Shown here piece after piece: positions 36,481 to 47,058 of a stretch of DNA of 64,000 bases (position 1 is its first letter; every line of letters begins with the position of its first letter). The position numbers and the translations under genes are program-made. The notes under the pieces are model-generated. The model made no database searches. It was not told the origin of the DNA and saw nothing but the letters and a program-made list of their open reading frames with translations. The stretch is from an uncultured Pseudohongiella sp. (GTDB taxonomy: Bacteria > Pseudomonadota > Gammaproteobacteria > Pseudomonadales > Pseudohongiellaceae). Location of the stretch: NCBI GenBank assembly GCA_902537815.1, contig CACBCS010000002.1:1-64000 (forward strand), written 5' to 3'.

Positions 36481-37314
36481 TCAGGATGGGATGGACTCCA
36501 GTGTCAGCGCGCCAAGTTTACCCGACCGGAAGTCGTTTAGTAATGCCTGGGCAACTTTATCTCCGTCGATGAGTCCTCCTTTTGTGAGGCTGCCTGTGGC
36601 ATCGGCTATCGCGGCAACTAACTGCTCGGTTTGTTTCGGCAAAACGTCAAGCCCGTAGCGCGCTTTGAGCAAGGCCGGAGCGACCTGGTTAAGGTATTCA
36701 GCAGCCATCCAACCAATTTCCTCAACGTCCAGCGCCGTATGGCGGATACTGCCGGTCATTGCCAGCCAGAGCGCTGCCTGCTGGTCTTCGAGCTTAGGCC
36801 ACAGCATTCCCGGCGTGTCAATAAGTGTCCAAGCTTCGTTGAGTTTGATGCGCTGCTGCCCCTTGGTAACTGCCGGCTCATTGCCTGTTCTGGCCAATTT
36901 GCGGCCGGCAATAGCGTTCAGAATTGTTGACTTGCCGACATTGGGTACGCCAAAGATAACGGCTTGCCTGCGCTTGGCAGTCGCCGGGCGGGGATTGTCA
37001 GTCAGGGCTGTCAGTGCCATGAGTATCGCCTTGGAAATAGATTGCTTGTCCTGGCTCAGTGTAAGGCTTATCGTGCTGTCGGACGCATTGAAATAGGCTT
37101 GCCAGGTGCTTGTGGCCCCGGTCTCGGCAAGATCGCATTTGTTGAGCAGTTTCAGCGTTGGTTTTCCTTTAAAAATCTCTCTTAGTAAAGGATTTGAACT
37201 GGCCGCGGGAATGCGGGCGTCGAGGACCTCCACGACAGCATCGGTGGTCGAGGCTAACTTTCTGAGCTCTTTCCCGGCTTTGTGCATGTGACCGGGGTAC
37301 CAGGTTATTGTCAT
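36481..37314 (-). CDS. ylqF: Ribosome biogenesis GTPase YlqF/RbgA
   Basis: Circularly permuted GTPase that acts in 50S subunit maturation. The start is taken as ATG 37314 (MTITWYPGHMHKAGKEL), as in the family; upstream residues are not conserved. G motifs come in permuted order: NKCDLAE (G4), then GVPNVGKSTILNAIAG (G1), then DTPGMLWPK (G3). A C-terminal helical RNA-binding region follows. The gene diverges from bolA with about 90 bases between starts. Confidence 0.93.
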   Translation of the reverse strand: MTITWYPGHMHKAGKELRKLASTTDAVVEVLDARIPAASSNPLLREIFKGKPTLKLLNKCDLAETGATSTWQAYFNASDSTISLTLSQDKQSISKAILMALTALTDNPRPATAKRRQAVIFGVPNVGKSTILNAIAGRKLARTGNEPAVTKGQQRIKLNEAWTLIDTPGMLWPKLEDQQAALWLAMTGSIRHTALDVEEIGWMAAEYLNQVAPALLKARYGLDVLPKQTEQLVAAIADATGSLTKGGLIDGDKVAQALLNDFRSGKLGALTLESIPS

Positions 37315-37344
37315 ACAAAAGTTATCGGCCGTTCGAGCTTGCCG

Positions 37345-37350
37345 TATAAT
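37345..37350 (+). promoter_or_regulatory. -10-like TATAAT upstream of bolA
   Basis: A perfect TATAAT lies 58 bases before the bolA ATG. The -35 at the proper spacing (TTATCG) is poor, so an activator or alternative sigma factor may be involved; bolA genes are often stress-induced. Confidence 0.45.
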
Positions 37351-37407
37351 GGTGAAAGGCTGTCCATATATGTGACGGACAGCACGCAGGTAATTGAAGA
37401 GTGGAAT

Positions 37408-37722
37408 ATGAATATTCAAGCATCTATCGAGCGGAAATTGAACCTAGAATTTCGCCCGACTTACCAACTGATTGAAAATGAAAGCCACCTGCATGGCGGC
37501 GGGGCAGGGGAGTCGCATTTTAAGCTGACGGTTGTCTCCGAGAGCTTTGCCGGCCTGAATCGCGTGAAGCGGCATCAGAGCGTGTATGCGCTACTGGCAG
37601 ATGAAATAGCCGGACCAGTGCATGCTCTGGCACTGCATTTGTACTCACCTGCGGAGTGGGTCGAACGGACGAATGATCGCCCTGACTCTCCGGACTGTCG
37701 TGGAGGCAGCCGAGTTGTTTAG
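37408..37722 (+). CDS. bolA: BolA family protein
   Basis: 104 aa from ATG 37408. The BolA fold is clear: the H-rich loop ESHLHGGGAGESHFKLTVVS, then RHQSVYALLADEI, then VHALALHLYSPAEW. The conserved C-terminal histidine that ligates iron-sulfur clusters with monothiol glutaredoxins is present. BolA proteins act in iron-sulfur handling and morphology control. An upstream in-frame extension exists but runs through the promoter region, so it is rejected. Confidence 0.93.
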   Translation: MNIQASIERKLNLEFRPTYQLIENESHLHGGGAGESHFKLTVVSESFAGLNRVKRHQSVYALLADEIAGPVHALALHLYSPAEWVERTNDRPDSPDCRGGSRVV

Positions 37723-38016
37723 CGGAATAATACTGACGCTGCTCACTGCCCTGTGTGGCATCAGGGTTTGACGGTCGCAGTTCAGGATTGCGGCCTGATC
37801 TGCGGTCACCCGGATTTCGTTTAAGGTTGATTAGTGAGTTTTGCATGCCGCCTACGAGACGCCGGTCACAGACCGACGTTCCCTATTTGCGTTAGAGTCA
37901 CTGGCAGGCAACGCGCGTAACTGGAAAGAAGCAGGATGGAGCACTGTTTCGTGGGGAGAGAAGTGGCAAAATTATCAGAAATGTACGTGGCCTTGCTCCG
38001 CCTGAGGTTTGCCTGA
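37723..38016. other. Intergenic segment between bolA and the Bax-like gene
   Basis: About 290 bases. No gene, tRNA or clear terminator was recognised. Confidence 0.4.
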
Positions 38017-38820
38017 ATGGCGGAAAGAATCCTGCCGAGTTTTGCGCTCTACCCGGGGCTGCTCGCCCTGGCGCTGATTGTGTTTTCGTGGCAATTATCC
38101 CCCATTGAAGACCTGCCTGAATCGATTCCGGATCCTGCTGTCTCAGAGCAAACGCCAATCTCGGTCTTTCCCGATTTTGCTGCGGTAGTTGAAATTGACG
38201 TGAGAAAACAACAGTTCTTTCTCTTTTTAAAGGACTACATCGATGCGGCTAACGCGGAGGTATTGGAAACGCGGCAGCAACTTAAGCGGTATGATGAGGT
38301 CGCAGCAAGCGGGAGTCGGTTCTCACCAACGGAACGGGGGTGGATTTTAGCGTTGGCTGATGAATATGATCTTGATACCAGCGAGCTTTTCGAGCGGGAA
38401 ATTACCGCAGAACTGATGAAGCGCGTTGACGAGGTGCCTCTTGCGATGGCCCTGGCCCAGGCCGCGAACGAATCTGCTTGGGGTACTTCGCGGTTCGCTC
38501 TTGAGGGTAATAATATTTTCGGGCAATGGTGTTTCGAATCGGGCTGTGGTCTGGTTCCCCTGCAGCGGCAGGGGAACGCATCTTATGAAGTAAGGAAATT
38601 CGAGTCTATCGGCGAGTCGGTCAGGGCCTACATCAAAAACATCAACTCGCAATATTCGTATGAAGGGCTCAGGGAGCTCAGGGCGCGTATGCGCAGGCGG
38701 AATGAACCGCTTAACGCGTTCGATCTGGCGGCCGGGTTGGCGGCCTACTCTGAGAGAGGCGAAAATTACGTGGATGAAGTACAGAATCTGATCGTACAGA
38801 ACGAGCTTGACCGGCTCTGA
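38017..38820 (+). CDS. Bax-like glucosaminidase-domain protein
   Basis: 267 aa with an N-terminal membrane helix (LALALIVFSWQLSP). The glucosaminidase-type domain contains EVPLAMALAQAANESAWGTS with the catalytic glutamate and FALEGNNIFGQWCF, as in E. coli Bax and FlgJ-like enzymes. It probably cleaves peptidoglycan glycan strands in the periplasm. It converges with the downstream deacetylase gene, five bases apart. The biological role of Bax proteins is poorly known. Confidence 0.9.
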   Translation: MAERILPSFALYPGLLALALIVFSWQLSPIEDLPESIPDPAVSEQTPISVFPDFAAVVEIDVRKQQFFLFLKDYIDAANAEVLETRQQLKRYDEVAASGSRFSPTERGWILALADEYDLDTSELFEREITAELMKRVDEVPLAMALAQAANESAWGTSRFALEGNNIFGQWCFESGCGLVPLQRQGNASYEVRKFESIGESVRAYIKNINSQYSYEGLRELRARMRRRNEPLNAFDLAAGLAAYSERGENYVDEVQNLIVQNELDRL

Positions 38821-38825
38821 CCGGG

Positions 38826-39875
38826 CTACCGGGGGTTGATCCAGGGAACGGAATACCAGAAGTATCTGTCGTTCTCCGTCGAGGGAGCGGTGCAGATGTA
38901 GCGCCATCGTCGGTCACTGTGTGCATCAACGGCCTGTATCCGCAACAAACCCGTTTCTCGATTTTCCCACGTCAGCGTCATCGCCTGCCCGTTATCATAA
39001 CACCCTAGCTGTGATGGGCTGATCCCATTCAGGTTGAACCTAAGCAGAGCTTCGGGTCTCTCCAGTTCGGTCACGGGTGAGTCAGGTTCGAGTAATTCGA
39101 CGTCAAAAGCGAGTGAAGAGAACTTGACCCGCGCCGTTTCGAGTCGTGCGTAAATACCGGCCAGCGGGTAGCGCGGCAGAGCGTGGAAGTCTGAGTTGTA
39201 GCTGACTGCTCCAGAATTCTGTGCGAATCCGACATAACCTTCTTCCACAAGCATTGCCTTGATCTGCGCATTGAATTCTCCGTAGGGATAGGCAAGAAAG
39301 CGATGGCTTTGCCCTGTTTCCTTGAGGATAGTGGCTTCTGCCTCAAGCAGTTCAGCGCGTTGCCGTGCCAACCAGTTGGCATCTGTCTCCTCGTAGTTGC
39401 GACTCAGCATATAGGGATGGCTTACCATATGATTGGCAATCAGCGCCCCCGCTTCGGAGAGCGCTCTGATCTGCTCCCAGGTCATATAATTTTTTTGGCG
39501 ATTATTTATGGGCTCCGTGCTCACAAACAGCGCAAACGGCATGTCATATTCCTGGAGAAGCGGGAAAGCGGTTTCATAGATTGACGAATACCCATCGTCA
39601 AAAGTGATGGAGACAGCACGATCTGGCAGGGGCGTCCTGCTGCGCAGGCTCTGGACCAGTTCGTCGAGCGGCAGAACAGAGAAGTGGTTGTCTCTGAGAT
39701 AATCAAGATGGGACCGAAAATCTTCGGGCGAAATGCTGGTAGACGGAGGCGTTCCGGTGGCGACATGATGGTAGAGCAGAACTACGCCGCTCTCGGCAGC
39801 CACGACGATTCCGGACGCAGACAAAAGCAGACACAGTACGCTGTGACGAAAAGCTTGTCGGATCGCAGACACCAT
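38826..39875 (-). CDS. Exported polysaccharide deacetylase family protein
   Basis: NodB-fold carbohydrate esterase, about 349 aa from ATG 39875, which gives a clean signal peptide (LCLLLSASGIVVAAES). Catalytic metal-site motifs are present: VSITFDDGYSS (DD motif) and IANHMVSHPYM (HxxxH). The first residues after the signal (GVVLLYHHVATG) match the PgaB/IcaB-like group that acts on poly-N-acetylglucosamine, but other N-acetylated glycans are possible. No pga operon is adjacent. A longer start at 39977 is less likely. Confidence 0.87.
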   Translation of the reverse strand: MVSAIRQAFRHSVLCLLLSASGIVVAAESGVVLLYHHVATGTPPSTSISPEDFRSHLDYLRDNHFSVLPLDELVQSLRSRTPLPDRAVSITFDDGYSSIYETAFPLLQEYDMPFALFVSTEPINNRQKNYMTWEQIRALSEAGALIANHMVSHPYMLSRNYEETDANWLARQRAELLEAEATILKETGQSHRFLAYPYGEFNAQIKAMLVEEGYVGFAQNSGAVSYNSDFHALPRYPLAGIYARLETARVKFSSLAFDVELLEPDSPVTELERPEALLRFNLNGISPSQLGCYDNGQAMTLTWENRETGLLRIQAVDAHSDRRWRYICTAPSTENDRYFWYSVPWINPR

Positions 39876-39988
39876 TGCGCAATAATACCCTATCAACCCC
39901 ATTGAATGGCACTCACTCTGAATGTCAGCAAGGCACGCATCTGCTGCCTGAGCTCGATTTGTCTCTGTTGTGTGCAAAGGCTAGAAGG

Positions 39989-39994
39989 TATAAT
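39989..39994 (+). promoter_or_regulatory. -10-like TATAAT upstream of fadBA
   Basis: A perfect TATAAT 49 bases before the fadB ATG. The upstream TTGTGT is spaced at 15 and so is only a weak -35. A FadR or PsrA operator may lie here, but none was identified. Confidence 0.4.
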
Positions 39995-40043
39995 CGCCGC
40001 CCGGTAGCAGGCACGACTCACGTCGGAAAGCAGAGGAAACTTT

Positions 40044-42188
40044 ATGATATTTCAGGGCAGCGCACTCAGCGTTGAATTATTGCCTTCAGGCGTAGCCAAG
40101 TTGCAGTTTGATCTGAACGAGTCTTCAGTGAACAAATTCAACCGGCACACGCTTGAAGAGTTGCGCAATGCGGTCGATTTGCTGGCGAAATCCGATGCTA
40201 AGGGGCTTGTCTTTAGCAGCGCTAAGAGCGGATTTATCGTGGGAGCTGACATCACAGAGTTCACCGGCATTTTTGCTGGCAGCGAAGAAAGCATTGTGGC
40301 CTGGCTGGTGGAGGCCAATGAAGTCTTCAACGCAATAGAGGACCTCCCGTTTCCGACCGTCTGTGCGATCAATGGTGTCGCCCTCGGCGGCGGGTTCGAG
40401 CTGGCAATTGCAGCCGATTATCGCGTTGCATCCGCGGAAGCGGTTGTTGGATTCCCTGAGGTTAAACTCGGCATTATTCCGGGTTTTGGTGGTACGGTCC
40501 GTCTGCCCAGACTGATCGGGGCGGACAATGCGAATGTCTGGATCAGCAGTGGAACCCATGTCAAAGCTGACCAGGCCTTCAAAGAAGGCGCTCTGGACGC
40601 CATTGTGGAGCCCGACAGCTTGGAATCTGCTGCCGAAGACCTTGTGCTGCAGTGCGTGGCGGGCAAGCTGGACTTTTATGGGCCTCGCAAGGCTAAGAGC
40701 TCTCCGCTCAGTTTAGGTCCGATTGAGCTGAATGTCGCCTTTGAAACGGCCAAGGGAATGGTCATGGCACAGGCAGGGCGAAATTATCCGGCACCGGTTG
40801 CGGCAGTCACAGTTATGCAGGACGCAGCCAGCATGAACCGGTCTGGTGCTTTGCAGATGGAACACAAGGCATTTGCCCGTCTGGCAGTTGGCGAAGTAGC
40901 GGCCAATCTTGTGCAAATGTTTCTGAATGACCAGCTGCTCGCCGGCATAGCCAAGAAAGCGGTAAAGCTTGCCAAGAAACAGGTAAAGTCAGCTGCGGTG
41001 CTAGGTGCGGGCATTATGGGAGGTGGCATCGCTTACCAGTCTGCTTCCAAAGGCGTTCCGATCCTGATGAAGGATGTTCGTAAGGAAGGTATCGATCTTG
41101 GGATGTCAGAAGCCCGCAAACTGCTCAACAAGAAAGTCAGTCGGGGCAGCTTGTCCACTGACGGCATGATAGAGACTCTGTCTAACATTACCCCGACCCT
41201 GGACTACAGTGGTGTTGACTCGGTTGATTTTGTGATCGAGGCGGTGGTCGAAAACCCCGACGTCAAAAAGTCGGTACTTCAGGAGCTGGGGGAGATGGTG
41301 CGGGCTGACACCATCATAGCGACCAATACCTCTACGATTTCAGTGGATGACCTGTCGGGTGTTCTGGCGCGTCCAGAAAACTTTTGCGGGATGCACTTTT
41401 TTAATCCAGTCCCGGTAATGCCTCTGGTTGAGGTGATTCGCGGCGAGGCCAGCAGTGAACAAACGATTGCGACGACGGTAGCTTATGCAAAGAAGCTGGG
41501 GAAAACCCCGATAGTTGTCAATAACTGTCCCGGCTTCCTGGTGAATCGCGTGTTGTTTCCCTATTTTGGCGCGTTCGCGCAATTAATCCATGATGGGGCT
41601 GATTTCCGCCAGATCGACAAAGCCATGGAGCGCTTTGGCTGGCCCATGGGACCTGCCTATCTGATGGATGTCGTGGGGATTGATACCGGGGTCCACGCCC
41701 AGGGAGTGATGGCTGCAGGGTTTGAGCGAATGCGGCAAAGTTTCCCCAGTGTTGTTGAAAAGCTGTTCGAGGCCGGGGATCTGGGTCAGAAGACCGGTCA
41801 GGGTTTTTACCGGTACGAAGCGGATAAAAAAGGTAAGCCCAGAAAGCTTCCAAACCCCGATATCGATATGCACATCGCTGAAGTACAGCCGGAAGCCCGA
41901 CCCTTTACTGACGAGCAGATCGTCAATCGCATGATGGTGGCCATGTGCCTCGAAACCGTCCGCTGCCTGGAAGACAGGATTGTCGAGACAGCAGTCGAGG
42001 CGGATATGGGGCTCGCCCTCGGAATTGGCTTTCCACCGTTCAGGGGAGGGGCGCTTCGTTACATAGACAGCATCGGGGTTGGCGAGTTTGTCGATCTTGC
42101 CGACAGTTTCCAGGATTCAGGTGCGCTGTATCAGCCCACTGCGCAACTGAGAGAGCTGGCCAAGTCGGGCGGCGCTTTTTATCAGTAA
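40044..42188 (+). CDS. fadB: Fatty acid oxidation complex alpha subunit FadB
   Basis: Bifunctional enoyl-CoA hydratase and 3-hydroxyacyl-CoA dehydrogenase, 714 aa, of aerobic beta-oxidation. N-terminal crotonase domain: [10 protein letters not shown] and [15 protein letters not shown] with the oxyanion-hole glycines and [14 protein letters not shown]-terminal dehydrogenase: NAD-binding [14 protein letters not shown], the catalytic [13 protein letters not shown] block, and [14 protein letters not shown]. fadA follows 15 bases later with a good AAGGAG site. The two form the alpha2-beta2 complex. Confidence 0.97.
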   Translation: MIFQGSALSVELLPSGVAKLQFDLNESSVNKFNRHTLEELRNAVDLLAKSDAKGLVFSSAKSGFIVGADITEFTGIFAGSEESIVAWLVEANEVFNAIEDLPFPTVCAINGVALGGGFELAIAADYRVASAEAVVGFPEVKLGIIPGFGGTVRLPRLIGADNANVWISSGTHVKADQAFKEGALDAIVEPDSLESAAEDLVLQCVAGKLDFYGPRKAKSSPLSLGPIELNVAFETAKGMVMAQAGRNYPAPVAAVTVMQDAASMNRSGALQMEHKAFARLAVGEVAANLVQMFLNDQLLAGIAKKAVKLAKKQVKSAAVLGAGIMGGGIAYQSASKGVPILMKDVRKEGIDLGMSEARKLLNKKVSRGSLSTDGMIETLSNITPTLDYSGVDSVDFVIEAVVENPDVKKSVLQELGEMVRADTIIATNTSTISVDDLSGVLARPENFCGMHFFNPVPVMPLVEVIRGEASSEQTIATTVAYAKKLGKTPIVVNNCPGFLVNRVLFPYFGAFAQLIHDGADFRQIDKAMERFGWPMGPAYLMDVVGIDTGVHAQGVMAAGFERMRQSFPSVVEKLFEAGDLGQKTGQGFYRYEADKKGKPRKLPNPDIDMHIAEVQPEARPFTDEQIVNRMMVAMCLETVRCLEDRIVETAVEADMGLALGIGFPPFRGGALRYIDSIGVGEFVDLADSFQDSGALYQPTAQLRELAKSGGAFYQ

Positions 42189-43379
<1,191 letters not shown>

Positions 43380-43393
43380 AGGATACGTGTGTC

Positions 43394-44230
43394 TTGAGTA
43401 CCACCGACAAGAATCATTTCATGCTCAATCGCAGCCGCAAGAATTTGCGCCGCGACGTCGGTCGGGCTATCGCTGACTTTGACATGATAGCGGACGGTGA
43501 TCTGGTCATGGTATGCCTGTCCGGCGGTAAAGACTCCTACACCCTGCTGGACATCTTATCGAGTCTGCAGCGCCATGCCCCTATCAATTTCGAGTTGCAT
43601 GCCGTAAACCTCGACCAGAAGCAGCCGGGATTTCCCGAGCACGTACTCCCAGAGTATCTAGAAAACCTTGGGGTGCCATACAAAATACTGGAACAAGACA
43701 CCTACTCGATTGTCACCGACAAAGTGCCCGAGGGGAAAACTTTTTGCGGGCTTTGTTCACGCTTGCGCCGGGGCATCCTCTATAACTATGCCGAGTCAAT
43801 TGGTGCAAACAAGATCGCACTGGGTCATCACCGTGATGATATTGTGGAAACTCTTTTTCTCAACATGTTTTATGGCGGCAAGCTTAAAGCGATGCCGCCT
43901 AAACTGCTCAGCGATGACAGACGCAACATAGTGATTAGACCGCTGGCATACTGTAAAGAAGCGGAAATCAGTCGCTATGCCGAGTTGGCAGGGTTTCCGA
44001 TTATTCCCTGCAATTTGTGCGGTTCGCAGGACAATCTTCAGCGCCAGGCCATTAAAAACATGCTGCAGGGCTGGCAACGAGAGCATCCTGGCCGAGTCGA
44101 AACGATATTCCGAGCAATCTGTAATGTGTCACCCAGTCAGCTTGCGGACTCAGAGCTGTTTGATTTTTCAGGGCTTGAAGGCGTACGCTCGGAAAAAGCG
44201 GCAAATCTTAATCTGATTGAAGTCAACTGA
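43394..44230 (+). CDS. ttcA: tRNA 2-thiocytidine(32) synthetase TtcA
   Basis: Iron-sulfur PP-loop enzyme that thiolates cytidine 32 in some tRNAs; about 278 aa. PP-loop [11 protein letters not shown], the cysteine pair [10 protein letters not shown], and the third motif [13 protein letters not shown] are intact. The TTG at 43394 with AGAGGA upstream is preferred; ATG 43421 lacks a site, and the frame upstream runs into fadA. Sulfur for it is likely supplied via IscS. The nearby tusA also belongs to a tRNA sulfur-relay family. Confidence 0.94.
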   Translation: MSTTDKNHFMLNRSRKNLRRDVGRAIADFDMIADGDLVMVCLSGGKDSYTLLDILSSLQRHAPINFELHAVNLDQKQPGFPEHVLPEYLENLGVPYKILEQDTYSIVTDKVPEGKTFCGLCSRLRRGILYNYAESIGANKIALGHHRDDIVETLFLNMFYGGKLKAMPPKLLSDDRRNIVIRPLAYCKEAEISRYAELAGFPIIPCNLCGSQDNLQRQAIKNMLQGWQREHPGRVETIFRAICNVSPSQLADSELFDFSGLEGVRSEKAANLNLIEVN

Positions 44231-44281
44231 ACTCGTTTTCGGATTCCTCGCCGAGAAACTGTTCGTGTTTCTTTAAAAAGC

Positions 44282-44503
44282 ATGGCCTCTGCGAACATGG
44301 AAATTCCTCATTCTCAGCTGTCCGATGAAGCGCTTCGGGCCATAATCGAAGAGTTCATCTCGCGAGAAGGTTCCGAGTACGGACTGATAGAGTATTCCTT
44401 TGAAGAGAAAGTCAGCCACGTGATAAAACAGCTTGAGCGCGGTGAGGTGGTCGTGACCTTTGACGCAGTATCCGAGACGTGTAACCTGATGCCAAGTCGC
44501 TAG
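44282..44503 (+). CDS. YheU-family (UPF0270) protein
   Basis: 73 aa (or 68 from ATG 44297). The family pattern is clear: IPHSQLSDEALRAIIEEFIS then REGSEYG, VSHVIKQLERGEVVVTFD and CNLMP at the C terminus. The function of this family is unknown. It lies between ttcA and tusA with short gaps. Confidence 0.85.
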   Translation: MASANMEIPHSQLSDEALRAIIEEFISREGSEYGLIEYSFEEKVSHVIKQLERGEVVVTFDAVSETCNLMPSR

Positions 44504-44578
44504 GGTTCCATGAGTGTCAGTTACACTACGCGATTAACCGCGCGTCAGCGCGCTTGGGCGCTGCCATATGGAGAACAG

Positions 44579-44857
44579 ATGAACGACGGACAGAATGAAC
44601 CTAGCCGCACACAGAGGCAAGCGGACGAAATTGCAGTGCTCGATGCGAAAGGTCTATATTGCCCGGAACCGGTCATGCTGCTCCATAACAAAGTCAGGGA
44701 CCTGCCTGGAGGAAGCCTGCTCAGGGTGATCGCAACTGACCCCTCCACAGAAAGGGACATCCCTAAGTTTTGCGTATTTCTTGGGCATGAACTGATTGAA
44801 GCGACCCGGGATGATACTCTGTTTACCTATGTCATCAAGAAGAAGGCAGACGGGTAA
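44579..44857 (+). CDS. tusA: TusA-family sulfurtransferase
   Basis: Small sulfur carrier, 92 aa from ATG 44579, which has GGAG eight bases upstream. The signature [16 protein letters not shown] contains the persulfide-carrying cysteine of the CPxPV motif. TusA hands sulfur to the TusBCD/MnmA relay for tRNA 2-thiouridine and to other acceptors. An earlier in-frame start exists at 44510 but lacks a site. It is followed three bases later by the Xni-like gene. Confidence 0.9.
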   Translation: MNDGQNEPSRTQRQADEIAVLDAKGLYCPEPVMLLHNKVRDLPGGSLLRVIATDPSTERDIPKFCVFLGHELIEATRDDTLFTYVIKKKADG

Positions 44858-44860
44858 TCA

Positions 44861-45841
44861 ATGGGTGGTGTCCATAAAGCGCATCCGCTGTTTCTGATTG
44901 ATGCTTCCATCTATATATTCCAGTCTCATTTTTCTGCTTATGTGCAGTGCACCAGTCGCAAAGACCAGGATCTCAGTGCGCTCTACGGGTTTATTCAATT
45001 CTTGTTGCAGTTTCTGCGTCGCGCTCAACCGGTTCTGGCAGCAATCGCGCATGATGAAAGTCTGTTCTGCGGATTCCGTCACGCATTGTGCAGTGATTAC
45101 AAGTCTAATCGCGAGCTACCGGACGATAATCTGAGCATGCAGCTTGAGGCCTGCCATTTGATTGGTGAAATTTTTGGCTTTGCTTGCTACCGGAGTCGGG
45201 TATACGAAGCAGACGATATTATCGGCACGATAGCGAGTCAGATTCGAAACACAAGGTCAGCGAACAACCCAAATGAGCCGCGACAGATTCAAATTGTTTC
45301 CAGAGACAAGGACCTGGCGCAGTTGCTTGTGACTGACGGAGACTGTCTCTGGGATTTCAGTGCGAACAAACGGCGTTTCCGGTTACATATTGAGGAAGAG
45401 TTCGGCGTTTCGGCGGAACAACTTCCAGATTTTCTGGGCTTGGCCGGTGATGCTGTCGATTGTATCTCGGGTGTTCCCGGGATCGGGGCGGTCAAGGCGG
45501 GTCAGCTGTTGCGGAAGTTTGGCACGCTTGATGAGATCTACCGCAATCTTGATGCGGTCGCGCAGATGAAGATCAGAGGGGCGGGGCGACTGGCGACTGC
45601 GCTTGAAGAAAACAGGGACACCGCTGAGCTCAGCCGTAAACTGGCGACAATTGTTTGCGAGGTTGCTGACGCAGATGAGTGTTTTGGGAAAGTATCGCTG
45701 TCAGATCTCTTCGTACACACACCCGATCTGGATGAGCTGCGAAGCTTTCTGGTTGAGTACTCTTTTTGTCCCCGAGAAAGCAGTGAAATTGTAAAACAGG
45801 CGGCTCAACTCATTAAAGACTCCTCAGAGCAAGCAGTTTAA
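44861..45841 (+). CDS. 5'-3' exonuclease / flap endonuclease (Xni-like)
   Basis: 326 aa, resembling the 5' nuclease domain of DNA polymerase I. Metal-binding acidic clusters are visible: FLIDASIYIF near the start, VYEADDIIGTIASQI, and VSRDKDLAQLL; the H3TH region follows (LAGDAVDCISGVPGIGAVKA). It cleaves branched DNA flaps and may back up PolA. E. coli ExoIX/Xni is about 250 aa, so this one is longer at the C terminus. It is close behind tusA. Confidence 0.88.
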   Translation: MGGVHKAHPLFLIDASIYIFQSHFSAYVQCTSRKDQDLSALYGFIQFLLQFLRRAQPVLAAIAHDESLFCGFRHALCSDYKSNRELPDDNLSMQLEACHLIGEIFGFACYRSRVYEADDIIGTIASQIRNTRSANNPNEPRQIQIVSRDKDLAQLLVTDGDCLWDFSANKRRFRLHIEEEFGVSAEQLPDFLGLAGDAVDCISGVPGIGAVKAGQLLRKFGTLDEIYRNLDAVAQMKIRGAGRLATALEENRDTAELSRKLATIVCEVADADECFGKVSLSDLFVHTPDLDELRSFLVEYSFCPRESSEIVKQAAQLIKDSSEQAV

Positions 45842-45887
45842 TATGGCGCTCTAGGCTGCCGTCAGCTCGTCAATCAGAATTTTGCTC

Positions 45888-47033
45888 ATGCGAATTATCG
45901 CCGACAGAAACATTCCGCTTTTGCCAAGCCTCCTAGCAGAGCAGGAATTGGTGCAGGTAGATGCGCGGGAAATAAGCGCGGATTCGCTCACTCAGGCAGA
46001 TGCTCTGGTCGTTCGTTCGGTGACTCAGGTCGACAGCCGGCTTTTGACGGGTTCGTCCGTTCGATTTGTCGCAACCGCGACGTCCGGGGTCGACCACGTC
46101 GATTTACCGTGGCTTGCCAATTCCGGTATCGCTTTTTCCTCAGCGGCGGGTGCCAATGCGACAGCAGTGGCTGATTACGTGATGGCTGCGTTCAGCTGGT
46201 ATTTGCAGAGCACCGGTAAACGCCCTGAACAGCTCCGCTGTGGCATCGTCGGGATCGGCCATGTCGGTACTGAAGTTCTAAGGCGGTTTCGTGCCCTGGG
46301 TTGTATGACTCTTGCCTGTGATCCGCCAAGGCAGGAAAGTGGTGATTCGCTGGCATCTAATTTTGAAGGTCTGTCCGCATTGAGTGTCTGCGATGTGGTT
46401 TCCGTTCATGTGCCGCTGATTTCATCGGGGCGTCATGCGACGGTGGGGCTGATAGATGGAGCATTTCTTAGGGCTCTGCCGCGCGGTGCCCTTCTGATCA
46501 ATACCTCAAGAGGCGGGGTGCTCAATGAAAGGGACGCTAGCCGCATCCTTACTGTGCGCAAGGATATCCGTCTGGTTCTCGACGTCTTTGCCGGAGAGCC
46601 TTGTGCGGACCCCTCTTTGGTAAGAGTCACCGGTCTGATTACGCCTCACATAGCAGGCTACAGCCGGCTGGCCAAACACCTCGCTGCCAGACAAGTAGCG
46701 AAAGCGCTGATGGGGTTCTTTGAGCTCGCCGTCCCGCCATCTAATGAAGGCGCTGATTCAACTGATCAGATGCGGCTTGAGCTTGTTACCGGCCAGCCGG
46801 ATGAAGTCTGGCAGGTCGCACTTAAGTCTTTTGACCTGACAGCTATCAGCGATACCTTCAAGAGCAGTATTAAGCGAGGGAATAGCGAGGAGGTTTTTGA
46901 TTCTCTGCGAAAGCAATGCTCGGAACGGCCTGAATATTCAGAATGCTCAGCCGGTGGTCAAATGACGGCTTCGGCGTCTGATTATATGGCTGGATTAGGC
47001 TTTGCGGTGGGTCGAGAATCGGGCAGATCTTAA
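45888..47033 (+). CDS. pdxB: Erythronate-4-phosphate dehydrogenase PdxB
   Basis: NAD-dependent dehydrogenase, 381 aa, second step of DXP-dependent pyridoxal phosphate synthesis. The Rossmann motif GIVGIGHVGTEVL, the substrate-binding VVRSVTQV, the catalytic arginine in LLINTSRGGVLNE and the histidine in ITPHIAGYS are present. The C-terminal dimerisation extension typical of PdxB follows. ATG 45888 is taken as the start in preference to the TTG six bases before. Confidence 0.94.
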   Translation: MRIIADRNIPLLPSLLAEQELVQVDAREISADSLTQADALVVRSVTQVDSRLLTGSSVRFVATATSGVDHVDLPWLANSGIAFSSAAGANATAVADYVMAAFSWYLQSTGKRPEQLRCGIVGIGHVGTEVLRRFRALGCMTLACDPPRQESGDSLASNFEGLSALSVCDVVSVHVPLISSGRHATVGLIDGAFLRALPRGALLINTSRGGVLNERDASRILTVRKDIRLVLDVFAGEPCADPSLVRVTGLITPHIAGYSRLAKHLAARQVAKALMGFFELAVPPSNEGADSTDQMRLELVTGQPDEVWQVALKSFDLTAISDTFKSSIKRGNSEEVFDSLRKQCSERPEYSECSAGGQMTASASDYMAGLGFAVGRESGRS

Positions 47034-47058
47034 ACTGATAGGCGCTCCCAACAAAGCC

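Noticed and set aside
37282-37407. N-terminal extension of BolA
   Set aside because: It would overlap the TATAAT promoter element and the ylqF start; BolA proteins begin near ATG 37408.
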